NCBI GenBank assembly: GCA_002104935.1
Contig: MCGT01000001.1
Coordinates: forward strand, 744,001-808,000
From: Hesseltinella vesiculosa
Taxonomy: Eukaryota > Mucoromycota > Mucoromycetes > Mucorales > Cunninghamellaceae
Length of the DNA: 64,000 nt
Direction: 5' to 3'
Part shown: positions 10,034 through 23,203 of the stretch, one piece after another
How the letters are laid out: each line of letters starts with the position of its first letter
Numbering within the stretch: position 1 is the first letter of the stretch
Made by a program: the position numbers and the translations under genes
The notes under the pieces: generated by a model
The model's database searches: none
Told to the model about the DNA's origin: nothing
Seen by the model: the letters and a program-made list of their open reading frames with translations, nothing else

Positions 10034-12221
10034 CTATGTGTTAAAATCATGGGAGGCAGTTCGGATGCAGTCGAGCCATTCATTGAATTGATCCAGGGTG
10101 TACCTTGACCGTGCGTCGCTGGTGAACTTCATGATGATTTCCTTGGAACAGGGCTCGAGAGAAAAGTTGCCGATGCCGCGCATGATGATGTATCGGCCAC
10201 GTTTGCTTGGTTTGAACTTGTTTAGCACCAGGCGATCACACATTTCCATGCTGCTGTCCCATACGCCAATCACACCCGTCATTGGATCGCGAAGGCCGAG
10301 CGTTTCCGCGTTGTTGAGAAATGCAATCAAGTCGTCGTCTGCTTCATTCACCTAGAGCAGGGCGTTGTAAAAAAAAATTGTGGTGGTCCATGTTTGCCAT
10401 TCTCGCTCAATGCCATACCTGCAAATCACCGAGCATAGATGCCAAATCATCCACGTCTGATAAATCAGCCACTGTTCCCTCGGCCCTTTTCTTGACGGTG
10501 AAAGACTGGCTCTTAAAGTTGTGCCAAAATTGTTTGGCTTCTCTCAGTTCCACATCATTCAAAGGTATGTGGTACTGGATGTCAGCCTTGATTCGATGAT
10601 CCAGATAAAAGTTCTTGACAGCTTGAAGGTATTCTCGGTATTGAATGTCAGTGGCATTCGATTTGGCACTATGAATAAAAGGCGATTGAGTTACATAAAA
10701 ATAGGGGGGGTACAAGCAAGGCCATACAAATTACATTGCTGACAGGTGATTTGGAAGTGGGTGTCTCCGTTGAACGCCATCTTCATGGGCTTGAAATGAT
10801 CTACGGATGCTGCTTTGGGTCTGTAACCACGTTTACCATGAGTGTCTTTTAATGGCCCTTCATCGAGGAATTCCAGCTGGCGTCGGCAATAAGGGCAATG
10901 GCCATCGCATCTCTCCAGCGAAGAGTCGATCATGGCGGCAATGGTGGGTATCAAGGCTGTGTCGCTTTCCAATTGGATGCTGAGGTTGGTATCTTCGTCG
11001 TAGTACTTTGCATAGTGACATCTATCTTGCTTTAGCATCCGATCTATATGCTCTTCGATCCATGCTTCCATGGGACCAAGTATCGATGCCTACCGATACG
11101 GTAAGGGCCAAGGTTAAAAAAAAAAAGGAGACAACCCTGCATGGCCTCTCTCCTGTTTGTTCTACTTTACGTTGGCCAGTAAGATGTCCATGGCAGGAAG
11201 TTGGCGAGATTGCTTGTCTGTGTCTGGAACCGGTTCGTCGTTTCCTATTTCGTTCTCAGGAGCAGACCTACTTGGCGCTTGCTGATCGGTTTCACTTTGT
11301 AGATTCTTGGTCCTGGTTTTCTTGCTCGAGGAAGCAATCGAAGTCTTGGCCAGGCTGTCGGCCAAGTCGTCCACTGAGACAGGGTCTTTTTGAGATTTCT
11401 TGAAAAACTGGGTCAGCTTGGTTTGCTTTGGAGGCGATTTTCGTCGCACAGGGCTGCTGGCAGAGCCAGGGTTGGGTGAGCTCGACGCCTCAGTTGCGGT
11501 TCTGCGAGACGATGGCGAGGCGGCTGAGTGTTGGCTCTTGATGCGTGGCGAGGGAGAGGGCGTGGATTCCTCTTCTATTTGATCTACGGATGCAATCCTG
11601 CTGCCAGGCCTATCCACAAGACCCAGAGGTTCGTCCAGCCAATCTTCGTTGGCAATATCGCCGTCCTTGAAGTTAAAAAGAGAGATAGAACGTAAGACTT
11701 CTGCTCATCACGGATGGTGCCCTTACAGTTCCGCAATAGTCGATAGCATTGCCCAGGCGATGGTGTGACAGAAGGGAGATCCGACGTTGAATATCAAGGC
11801 TAGATCGTTTGCTCAAAGTGGCTTTCAATAGGTCGACATTGGGCTGGCCCGCTTCCATATGCTTGATAAGGATCAAATCATGTGTCCCTGTCCATCGTCG
11901 CTGCTCCGCGTGATAGGCTTCGCAGTAAAGTCGGAATACAACACCAGGTGATTGCTGCATCATGGATGCCACAGCTTGCCAATCGCACCGGAAATTCTTG
12001 TGCCCAGGTTTACCTTTGCCCATCTTTACCAAAAGCAACTTGAGTTTCTGTCAATGAGAAACCATCGTGAGCCATCATGGACGTTCAGGTGGACCGGCCA
12101 TTTTTTTTTCCCTTTTTTCTCTCCTCCTTACCTCCAAGGCAGTCTCTCCCGCAACATACTTATCAATGGCCATCCCATTAAGCAGCTCGGTTAAATGAGC
12201 CACATCTTTCTGGCTGGTCAT
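10034..12221 (-). CDS. Myb/SANT-like, PIP-box and HNH-nuclease-domain protein
   Basis: Six exons (12221-12132, 12047-11727, 11665-11171, 11089-10728, 10668-10419, 10351-10034) join in frame to 611 residues. Residues about 40-130 look like two degenerate Myb/SANT repeats (DWQAVASMMQQSP; RRWTGTHDLILIKHMEAG; LSKRSSLDIQRRISLL). A Ser/Pro/Arg-rich linker carries a textbook PCNA-interacting peptide at 218-225, QTKLTQFF, followed by KK. Residues 363-430 form a zinc-type HNH module: CPYC at 367-370, SVDHF with Asp399-His400, and CQQCNFAKSN at 418. Two further uncharacterised regions follow (DIQYREYLQAVKNFYLDHR; a C-terminal domain with MTGVIGVWDSS). PIP and HNH together suggest a structure-specific nuclease recruited to PCNA during replication or repair, as in ZRANB3, but no helicase is present. 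Function is inference; the motifs are plainly visible. It is divergent to the RPAP2 gene. Confidence 0.85.
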
Positions 12222-12883
12222 GATATTTTCCGGAGAAAGTAAGAAAAATGGGAAGAAAAGGAACAGGAAAGTCAAGGTCCTAGCATTTTTTTACTTTTTG
12301 AAAGTCAGCTCATCTCCCTCGCGTTAAGCGCAACCGGCACATTAAGCATTAGTGTATGTCTTGCTGCTCTGTTTCCAGCCCAAGCCTTATCACAAAGAGC
12401 TGGAGAGGTCCGCCTTTGAACCGCCCTTCATAAAGCAAGTTGGGTTGCCAACGAAAGTGAGCCACTTGTTCGCTCAGCACGCACATCCTATGCTATTAGC
12501 GTCGTGACGTTTCGTTAAAGCCGTCATGTTTCTTGGCAGTCGCCATCAAGCACCTCGGGGCTCACGCCATCCCTGCAGCGACCATTGGGGAGGCGCAGAA
12601 GATCCTGACCGTTCACTTATCGTCTGCTAACATGCCAAGAGAGACAACAGCATCATGTGTCAAAGATCATTCTCTGAGAGCCCATCTTGCCCACGATGCG
12701 ATATCCTTGGCTTTCCAAAGGAGACGCAACAGTGCCAGCGCAGGAAAAACTCAGCAACCCGCCGTTTTCTTGTCACCCTGCTGTTTTCCTTTTTATTTTT
12801 TTTTCAGCCTTTTTTTTTTTTTTTGCGAACAAAATCAAAAAACGAAGCAGCCTCCCTGTTGTGTACATTCCACCCATTTCTCC
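12222..12883. other. Divergent intergenic region, HNH protein / RPAP2
   Basis: These 662 bp hold the 5' ends of two divergent genes. The stretch 12784-12829 before the RPAP2 start is almost pure pyrimidine, mostly T, and may be 5' leader or a promoter tract. A GC-richer block (12310-12620) contains no ORF with recognisable content. No RNA gene is seen. Confidence 0.45.
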
Positions 12884-14635
12884 ATGTCGACATCCAAATC
12901 CCCTCGAGCCAACCGGCGGCCCAAAAAAAAGCTCACCGAGAAGCAGAAAATCGTCCAAACGAGTGCGCAGCGACGTCAACAAGTCCAAGACAAGGTGTTT
13001 GGCTGGCAGGAACAATTGTTCTCGGACGATGCTGTGTCAGTCGATATCTTACAGCAGGCGGCTCCCTGGCTCCAGCCTCAAACTTATGATGAAGTCATCC
13101 AAGAACGCCATGTCCAGAGGCTGTGCGGCTACCCGTTGTGCGATCGTCCTCCAGCTGAGCAACAGCGGTTCCACATCTCCTTGGCCCGACGCAAAGTCTA
13201 CGATCAATCTGAACTGCGCATGTTTTGCTCATCCGACTGCCTCCAGAAATCAAAATACTTTGCCATGCAACTCTCGGATGATCCCGTCTGGACAAGGGAC
13301 CAAGTCTCTCTCTCTAATACCTCTTCGTTCCATGTCATTCCTATGGATCTACCTTTCCCGTAAGTGCCTTTTTTCCCTCTCGACTCTGTTGACACTCACT
13401 TTTTTTTTTCACCCTTTCCTTTCTAGCGACGCTGTGAAACAGCACAAGCAATCCACAAAGTCACATCAAGATATCCGCAACGACTATGTGCAACAGCGCA
13501 TTGCCGCTGTGCCTCTACAGCAAACCCTGCCTGCTGCGCCCTCTTCTCATCCTTTGGCTAGCCTGCTGAATGGCCTGCACATCGTTGAGAAGGAATCCTC
13601 TGCCACACCGAGCGATTCACCAGCAGAAGGTGCTCATGATGCTATCGAAGGCTACCGTATTGACCACCGGAACAAACGCACCACCTCCACCATCCTCCTC
13701 GCTTCTAAACCTCCCGCCCCTAGCCAAAAAGAACATCTGCCGGTGCCCGATGACGTTGACGATGAGCAGGCTCTGCTGGACGATGCCATGGAAACCATGA
13801 TGATGCTCAAACGACAGATGGACCAGCCCGACCCGTCACCGCCCCCTCCCGCCTCCTCATCCGCCGCCCTCGAACCACCCAAACCCGATGCGGACGCGCC
13901 CATGCCTCCATCCTCTTCTGTTCGCTTTGAAGAAAAGCCATTGACCCACCCTAGCCTGTCCGCCAGCTCGTCCGCCTCCACGAATCTGTCCACTCCCTCC
14001 ATAGCCTCCACGCCTTCGGGCACGTCGTCCGCCAACCCACCGCAAGACAATGTCATCCATGTCACTAGCAAACCTGCACCGGCCACCAAGAAGAAGAAGA
14101 AAAACGAGCCCGAGATGTCTTTGTTTGGTAAGATCTGGACCATGCTAGACCGGATCACGACCAGCGCCACGCGCCGGTTCCTTGCCAACCAGCCTTTGCC
14201 TTCCACCTCGGAGGAGGCCACCGACCCGGCCCTGGCGGAAGAAAATGCCCTGAGGTCCCAGATCTTTAGTGAAAAGATATTGGAAATGTAAGCTACCTTC
14301 GCTGGACAGGACTAGTGACTGACCTTTATTTTATTTTTTATTTTTTTTTGGCAAGGTACAACGCCATGATCCGAGCACAGCTGGGCATTGAGATTGAGAT
14401 TGAAAAAGATATGATCCGGCTGATGCGAACTTTTCGATTTGCAGATGCCAACATGGTTGTGTTGGACGCGACGCAAACGTACATGATGACCTTGATTTTA
14501 GTCAAGACCGTCGCTCTGGAATTGTTCGACAGCAGCAAAATGAACGATGCCTTTGAACAGTGTTGCCAGCAGATCGGTCAATCCACAGATATGATTGATG
14601 CCTGTATCCGCGTCTTACGCATTGCGAGCACTTGA
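12884..14635 (+). CDS. Rtr1/RPAP2-type RNA polymerase II CTD phosphatase
   Basis: Three exons (12884-13359, 13427-14287, 14356-14635) encode 538 residues. The N-terminal half carries the Rtr1/RPAP2 zinc-finger fold: RLCGYPLCDRPP, then KVYDQSELRMFCSSDCLQKS, so the four Zn ligands (Cys of CGYPLC and CSSDC) are present, followed by FAMQLSDDPVWTRD. RPAP2/Rtr1 binds Pol II, removes Ser5 phosphate from the CTD and helps nuclear import of the polymerase. The middle is a long Pro/Ser/Ala-rich linker. The C-terminal 150 residues form a conserved helical module (FGKIWTMLDRITTSATRRFL; TFRFADANMVVLDATQTYMM), as in the longer RPAP2 proteins. Start: first in-frame ATG after the pyrimidine tract. The large fungal size compared with yeast Rtr1 (about 226) makes it more like metazoan RPAP2. 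Confidence 0.87.
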
Positions 14636-14789
14636 TGTCAATAAATTCCTCTTTTCAATCCATTTTTATTTACATATAATTTTTTGTCGAAGGAGGTTCT
14701 TTAAAATACATAATGGCTTTGACGATACAAGTATGAGATAAGAAGGTATGATGTTGGTTTGTATTCAAAGAGATTAAAAAAAAATCCTA

Positions 14790-16015
14790 TCAAAACATGC
14801 GTGGCAATGCTCCAGCCGTCCTTGAATCTTGCACGTGCCATTCTTCTAATTGACCGGTCAGGCCGTTAATCACCAAGTCATTGTTATTCGTCCTAGAGTG
14901 CTCATTCAAGGTTGGTACACGAAACTACACAGATGAATCAACGTGTGACCAACAGAAGAAAAAAAAAAGGATGGATCAGACCCCAGCTCAAGCCCAACGG
15001 GGGGGTTCAACAGAGCATGCTAACTTACTTGATGGAGTTGTTGCTCATAGGAGATTTGCTCGTCTTCATCCTCGTCCTCGTCGTCCATGACTGGAGAATC
15101 GTCATCGTCCAGCCCATCATCCTCTTCAAGGTATTCAGGTGGTCGCTGCCGTAGCCATTGCATGTGAGGTCCAGCTTCTGACAATCCGCTGACATTGAAG
15201 CCGAATATTTTTGGTTGATAAATCCGAGGTCGCCCTGGAGGAACCAAACCAGGATATGTTTCAAGCATCAGATGGGCGTACGTGGTGCCGAAATGAGCGC
15301 CTATCAATAAAAAAAAAATGGCCGAAGATGAATGGACAATGATCGCCCCACCCTCGTTCATTTTACCGTCGACGCCAAGATAAAGAGCTTTGGGTGGATT
15401 GTAAATATCGAGGCAGCAGGGGCAATAGAGCTTAACGGATTCCTTGCCTGCCTGATCAAAGCGGCCAATGGGTAGGACAGAGGCATGGCCACAGTGAACA
15501 CGAGGACAGGTGCCAAAGTCTTGTGAAGCATAGCGTTCAGCCATGAAGCGAATGCCAGCGCGGGTCAGCAGGTAACGTTGATGAATGAGACCATACAGCA
15601 TGATGGCGTAAGGTTCCAGGACACTGAGGCTAACGCGTCCGCCTTGTTTTGGTTTCAGAGGGCGTTCGTCCAGGAAGCCGTCATCCGGTTGGTCAAGGTC
15701 GGGCGAGGGTGATTTAGCAGGCGGATTGTCGTCATTGTCTTGCTCTTCGTATAATTCAGTGTCGATGTCCAATATCAGCTCCAGCGCCTCTTCGTAATAT
15801 GGTACTTGGCTGGACAGCCCTGTTAAGTTGAAATCATCGTCCATGAATTCTTCAGGCACCTCTATATAGTATTCGTTGCCAGCCAATGAGCAAAACCAGG
15901 ACACCCACGTTTGTAAAGAGCTGTCTTTGCTGGAACTGGAGTCATGGTCCGAATCTAAAAAAAACCGGTGAGGTTCAGTTTTTTCCACCCATTCGCTCCA
16001 CTGACCAACAAACAT
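14790..16015 (-). CDS. CKB1: Casein kinase 2 regulatory (beta) subunit
   Basis: Exons 16015-15367, 15300-15029 and 14924-14790 give about 351 residues. The body is unmistakably CK2 beta: TWVSWFCSLAGNEYYIEVPE, EFMDDDFNLTGLSSQVPYY, an acidic loop, GLIHQRYLLTRAGIRFMAER, and the zinc ribbon with CPRVHC and YCPCCLDIY, then DGAHFGTTYAHLML and the dimer/catalytic-subunit segment PKIFGFNV. CK2 beta dimerises through the zinc ribbon and docks two catalytic subunits. An insert of about 35 residues rich in Asp/Pro between the N domain and the ribbon, and a long acidic tail, make it larger than animal CK2 beta (215). The last exon depends on an acceptor at 14925 and ends PRMF; it is less secure than the rest. 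The start (16015) is the only in-frame ATG. Confidence 0.88.
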
Positions 16016-16295
16016 AGCTCACTATTGTATATCAATGAATCTATCTGAATGCGTGTCCGTTGTCTGCAAAGACGGGAGAAAAATAAATAAAGAAAAGAAG
16101 CCAAGGAGAAAAGGTCAAGCGAGAATCTTTCTGTGGAAAAAAAAAATGAAGGAGGGGTTCACTGATTGGTCAAATGATCCGAAGCAACCCATTTTAGGAA
16201 GGCTGGCCCAAAAAAAACACACACACACACACTCAAAAGTTTTGGCGTTTTTTTTTTTTCTTTTGTGTCTTTGACCATTGAGTGACCATTCCAAC
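16016..16295. promoter_or_regulatory. Short bidirectional promoter region with a CA microsatellite
   Basis: Only 280 bp separate the divergent start codons of CK2 beta and the FYR-domain gene. The gap contains a (CA)n run near 16220-16236 and T/A homopolymers. Shared regulation is an inference from spacing. Confidence 0.45.
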
Positions 16296-16705
16296 ATGAC
16301 AGACCCAGAATCTAGCTTGAGTAACTTGGACAATGACGAACATATGCGTAAACACCGGATGCTGAAGCGCAAGCTGATCGAATTTATGAATGTAAGCCGT
16401 TGGAAACCAGAAAATCCTACCTCGCCCGCCCTTTTTTTTTTTTTTTTTTTTTGACGTGAACATTTGATTAGAAACATCACGAAGCTCAGGAAGCATTGGA
16501 TAAAGCTAATCGAAGGATCAAAGCATTAGAAAAAAAGAACAGGTAAATCGATCATGACGGTTTCTGAAGCCGGCATTGATCATTGCTCCTAGGGAACTTA
16601 AAGGTGTGCCCAAGCAAGACGACGCTGAAGCCATGGATATCAGCGACGATGATGGTACGGATGGAGCTACGGATGGGGCCGACCAAGGATCTGACGATGA
16701 AACAA

Positions 16706-16758
<53 letters not shown>

Positions 16759-17349
16759 TAAAAAAGAGGGAGCCAGTCAATGACGTCTGGTTTCCACTTA
16801 GCTCCCAAGCAAGCGATCAAGCGCCGCACTGGCATCAGCTCGATCCAGGACGTACCTCACAATGACGACGGGTCTGTCAAGCTGCCACTTGTGCTTGGTG
16901 CTCTGGACGTGGTATCGTTGGGGGTAGTCCAGCCCGACATCAAGGGGTATCACAGCGAGCGATACTTGTTCCCGGTGGGCTATGAAGTTAAGCGCAAGTT
17001 TATGAGCATGGTGGATGCCGATGCCCATACCACCTATACATGCAAGATCGAAGAAGGCGCCAAAGGACCACAGGTAATTTTTTTTTTTTTTGAAAGGACG
17101 CTGGACTCATTTGCCGTTGACCAGTTTTCACTTTGCGCCGAGGATGCTCCCGACAATGTGATTGTAGGAAAATCGGCCACCAATGTCTGGACCACCGTGA
17201 TCAAGGGTGTCAATGAAATTCGTCACAAACGTACTCGCAACGCCATTTCTGGTCCTGAATATTTTGGCCTGTCCCACCCTGTTGTTCGTTCTCTGCTTGA
17301 AAAATTGGAACATGCTGATCAATGCTCACTGTACAAGTCGAAACGATAA
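16296..17349 (+). CDS. FYR-domain (TBRG1-like) nuclear protein
   Basis: Five exons (16296-16391, 16472-16542, 16593-16705, 16802-17073, 17125-17349) encode 258 residues. An N-terminal basic/coiled helix (residues 1-57, KHRMLKRKLIEFMNKHHEAQ) is followed by an acidic linker (DISDDDGTDGATDGADQGSD). Residues about 125-185 are FYRN-like, with YLFPVGYEVKRKFMSMVDAD and TTYTCKIEEGAKGPQF; the C-terminal part is FYRC-like (VWTTVIKGVNEIRHKR, ISGPEYFGLSHPVV). FYRN/FYRC pairs occur in MLL methyltransferases and in small TBRG1 proteins; the size and lack of SET or PHD point to TBRG1-like. A chromatin-linked role is inference from the family. The third intron is largely an (AG)n microsatellite that begins at its donor. 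Confidence 0.84.
16709..16754 (+). repeat. (AG)23 microsatellite inside an intron
   Basis: About 23 uninterrupted AG units occupy nearly half of the third intron of the FYR-domain gene and begin directly at its donor (A|GTAAGAGAG). Length variation here should not alter the protein but could affect splice-site choice, since every unit contains an AG. Confidence 0.9.
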
Positions 17350-17427
17350 TGCTGGATCAACATGAATAAACAAAACTTACAAAAACACGTTCCTTCTCCT
17401 TTTTTTTTATTTTTGTTTGTTATCTTG

Positions 17428-17520
17428 GTTCCAGCAGCTTCCAAAGTGTTGACGTGTCGGCTGCATGAAACCCAAGGGATATATTTTTTTCCTCCGCTTC
17501 CAATTTTCCAGTGCGAAACC
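17428..17520 (+). promoter_or_regulatory. Possible heat-shock elements upstream of HSP70
   Basis: Within 200 bp upstream of the HSP70 start are spaced TTC/GAA pentamer cores: GGTTCCAGCAGCTTCC near 17428 and GCTTCCAATTTTCCAGTG followed by CGAA near 17495-17516. Gapped or step-type heat-shock elements use such spacing. None matches the contiguous three-unit consensus exactly, so the call rests partly on the identity of the downstream gene. Confidence 0.3.
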
Positions 17521-17621
17521 CTTGCAGTGCTTTTAAAATACACCCCCGTTTTTTTTTTTTATTTTCGCTTTTTCTTTTTTGGATATCTTTTTTTTGTAAC
17601 AAAAAAAAATATATAGAAACA

Positions 17622-20039
<2,418 letters not shown>

Positions 20040-20538
20040 AAGGGATAGCCATCATTGTGCTCGGATTTTTTTTTTTAGTTTACCACACCCACCCCCTCCT
20101 TTCACATTGCCTATCAACAACAGCAGAAAAATCAGTAAATAGTAAAAATATGGAGGCTTTTTTTTTTTTTTTTCGCGGCATGGGCACCATGCCATCTGGT
20201 TCCCGAGGAAGAGCATGCTTCCGACCTTGGCCATTCATCGAGAATTGTCGCCTGAGCAAAACCCTCGGTCATTGGGTAGATTTGGTTGTGGCGTTATTGA
20301 CACTGGCCACTCCACCACGCAAAAATAGAAAAATCTCATCACTTTCGCTGGCTACAAAACTGTGCAGGTTGCACTGTGGCAAAGAATCACCGTAAAAAAT
20401 AGAGCCTCCTTGGCGAAAATGGTGCTGCAGCATCCACGTCGACTTGCACTGTTCCTGATCTAGGCCATTGGCTGCTCTTGGCTCAATTCATTCTCCAGGT
20501 GACCAAAACATAAAAGCTCGGCCCAACGACGTCCAAAT

Positions 20539-20545
20539 AAAAAAA
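20539..20545 (-). terminator. Pol III terminator-like T run after the 5S gene
   Basis: On the minus strand, seven T residues follow the 5S coding region by about 3 bp. RNA polymerase III terminates at runs of four or more T, so the position fits a transcribed 5S gene. Confidence 0.6.
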
Positions 20546-20548
20546 GTA

Positions 20549-20664
20549 ATTACGGCACTCGGTATTCCCGCGTGATCTCTCACCGCAGTACTAACCAAGC
20601 CGTACGCTGCTTATCTGCAGAGATCGAACGGGATCTGGATTTTTCAACGTCGTATGGCCGTAAC
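20549..20664 (-). rRNA. 5S ribosomal RNA gene (dispersed copy, possibly diverged)
   Basis: Read on the minus strand, the segment starts TTACGGCCATACGACG, continues GATCCCGTTCGATCTCTGCA, has AAGCAGCGTACGGCTTGGTT and AGTAC in the internal control region, and ends GGGAATACCGAGTGCCGTAA. The 5' TTACGGC and 3' GCCGTAA close helix I perfectly, so the ends are well placed at about 115 nt. A T7 terminator follows. Differences from the usual fungal sequence sit in the IV/V arm: the common GGGTGGGAGACCACCT appears as GCGGTGAGAGATCACG, where the inner four pairs are compensated (GTGA/TCAC) but the next three positions do not pair. It may be a functional variant or a slowly decaying copy. It is not linked to an rDNA unit here. 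Confidence 0.82.
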
Positions 20665-21156
20665 ATGAAAAGAATTGTTCTGAAGTATCCAGGTCATCCA
20701 TCGCGGATAATCGGCTGCCGAATAACCGAGAGTAAACAGCCAATCAGAGGACTTGTTGGTTTTTTGCAAGGTAAGCTCTGACCGCTTCTCCCGACGTCAG
20801 TTTTTTCTTCTTCAAGTGGAATGGTCGATCCATCGGAACACCTTCCGCTTGCCCGCTGGGTGGCCAAAAAAAAAAAAAAATAGCCCGGCCCGCCTGGCCA
20901 AAGCTCCAGATGCCTATTTACGTCATGCGGAGAAGATGATAAATGATACGGTTTACTGATTTATTGAAAAAGCGCAAAATAAAAATAAAAACACAACATG
21001 TGAATGAGAGATAACACATACGGGGGGAATGAAATGATAAAAATGGATGGGGAATCAAAGTAGTTCATAATTGTGGGTAAGAAATGAATTGAGGGAATAA
21101 AAAAAAATGGGTGAGAAGGGTGGGGGGATAAATGATAATGAGCAAACGCCCATGGC

Positions 21157-23203
21157 TTAATGGTAAGTCATAAAGGGATGCAGAGGCAAGATGGGCTGGT
21201 CTTGGAAAGTGTAGTCGATCGGGTCCACAAAGGTGGGCGACGCAAAGGCCGAGAGAGGAGTGGAGTGGGTGGTGGACAGCAGGTCCATGTGATGCAGTTG
21301 GGGCGAGGCAAAAGCAGATGACGATGCAGTGAAATCCCAGTAGGAGACATGGGGTGAGGCTGTGGCAGAAAGGAAGCCGTCACCAGAGGAAGGCGTGCTT
21401 GGGGTTGGGTAGGTGCCAAGGTAGGGTGAGGCCATTTCAGTCTTGATGACCAGCTGAGGTGGCATGGGGGATGCAATGCTGGACGTCGAGGAGGCAATGG
21501 GAGAATTGGCCGAGGAGACGGAGGTGCTGGGGTGGAAGGCCGAGGTAATGGTCAATGACTCATGGCAGGGGGTGACGCTGATAGGAGGAGCTGAGTGGAG
21601 GCCAGGGCCGTTCCAGAAGAGAGAGGTTGGGTCAGTCTTGAGCATGGGCGAGTGTGGCAAGGGGTGGAGTGGAGACAAGACAGGGGAAGCATGCAAGGAG
21701 GAGTACAGGGGCGAGGAGAGCAGGGTGGAGGAACAGGAGGACGGGCTGAACTGTTGGAAATCGTCCTCGTCACAGGCACCATCGGTGGTGGCAGGCACAC
21801 TGCACTTTTGCACCTTTAGTTTCCGGGAGGGAAGGACACTGGGGGTGACACCAGGGGATGAGTTGGCGGAGGAAGGACCATAGGGAGGCAGGTGGCGGCG
21901 GTGGGTCTTTTTGTGCTGAGCCAGGTTGTCGGAGCGCGAGAACCGTTTGCCGCAGGTGGGACAGAGGTAAGGGCGTTCCATGGTGTGGGTGCGCAAGTGG
22001 CGTTTCATGTGCTCGAGGCGTTTGAAGATTTTGCGACAGGAATACATCGGGCAGGTATAATAGCGCGAGGCAGCAGAGTTGTCGATCGGTGCAGGCGAAG
22101 GGGCTTCCACGGGAGGAGGATGCTGGGCATGGCTGTAGGGATGGTGGTGGGGAGCGGCACCATGGTGACGATGGCAGCAGCAGCCCTGGCGCTTTTCCGA
22201 CACGTTATCATGGGACCGGCGTCTTCTTTGTTTGTAGGTGGGCGAGCCTTCGAACAGAGAGAGGTGGCCAAAGAGGGTGGAGGCCCGGCCGGGCAGGCTG
22301 GAGGCAGAGGTGCGACGGGAGGGTGAAAGATCAGCCGAGAGAGAGGGGTCCAAATCGTCTTGGCAAGGCAGAGGCGAGGTGGGCGTGGCCGGGCGGCTGG
22401 CGCCAGGGTGCCAGCCAAGCTCATGTAAGAGATGTTTTCTAAATTCGTCGACGATGGCTTGGGTGCTGTCGAGGTTGGTATTGGTGGCAGGCTGGGCCAA
22501 GGCAGAGGAGGTGGCTTCGATGCCAAGCTTTTCGCGCTTGAGGTCACGTTCCAGGGCGTCGAGGAAGAGGCGGTCGTGGGGGACAGCATACCAGTGAAAG
22601 ACCTTTTGCTTCTTCTGGGTGCGGATGCAGTTGTTCTTGTAGAGCAGGTCGAGGAACTTGGATTTTGGTTCTTCCAAGCGGGCGTCATTGCCGGGTTTGA
22701 GGTTGCGGAGGTCACTGAAAATGCCTTCTTCAAACTTCTTGATGTTTTCTACAGGACGGCCAAAGGCATGGAAGCGGAAGACCAGGCATCGGACAATGTC
22801 GGTGCCAGAGATGTAATAGTCATCGTCCCAACGGACACAGGAAATGATTTCACCGGTGGGTAGGGTGTAACGTTTGATGGGATCGGCGTCAGGATCGGAG
22901 GGCCAATGGCAAGGAGCGGTGGCAAGGAAAGTCTTGAGCCGATCAATCTGTTGCATGCGGTGATCTTTGTTTTCATTTGTAGGGAGAGGCAAGAAGGGCT
23001 TGGGGTCATCCATTGAATTGCGTTTGTCGTGATCCTTGGAGAAAAAAAAAAGAAAGAAAGATGAGTTTAAAGAAAAACGAGAGATAAATTTAGTCCGAAG
23101 TTCCAAAGAGAAGGCTTCTTTCATCTCAATAAACAAAACGCCCAACATCAAATCTTTTTTTTTTTTTTTTTTTTGATGGAACCCATCTTTAGATACTTAC
23201 CAT
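21157..23203 (-). CDS. Ste12-type transcription factor with C2H2 zinc fingers
   Basis: The main exon (23034-21157) encodes the STE homeodomain-like region at the N terminus: QIDRLKTFLATAPCHW, YTLPTGEIISCVRWDDDYYI, FRFHAFGRPVENIKKFEEGI and FLDLLYKNNCIRTQKKQKVF. Near residue 345-400 are two C2H2 fingers (CPMYSCRKIFKRLEHMKRH; CPTCGKRFSRSDNLAQH). This STE plus C2H2 layout is that of Ste12-like proteins of filamentous fungi, which act below MAPK cascades in mating, hyphal fusion and invasion. The C-terminal 240 residues are Ser/Pro-rich. In my model the ATG is the last codon of a small upstream exon (23203-23201) followed by a GT-AG intron; initiation at the internal ATG (23013) is the alternative and would shorten the protein by eight residues. 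Total 626 residues. Confidence 0.92.

Larger units (their letters stand above)
20040..21156. other. Convergent intergenic region containing a 5S rRNA gene
   Basis: Between the 3' ends of HSP70 (plus) and Ste12 (minus) there are 1.1 kb. The only feature I can support is the minus-strand 5S rRNA-like gene at 20549-20664. Elsewhere there are T or A tracts near 20160 and 20866 and short frames without content. Confidence 0.5.

Noticed and set aside
9505..10083. 192-codon minus-strand ORF
   Set aside because: It overlaps the last exon of the HNH gene in another frame and has no domain or plausible acceptor; probably chance in the 3' region.
12687..13360. N-terminal half of a 534-codon plus frame
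   Set aside because: Only its second half is real (second exon of the RPAP2 gene). The first half is out of frame with the zinc-finger exon and crosses poly-T.
21464..22863. Several plus-strand ORFs of 117-144 codons
   Set aside because: They are antisense shadows of the Ste12 main exon, whose zinc fingers and STE domain define the true frame.
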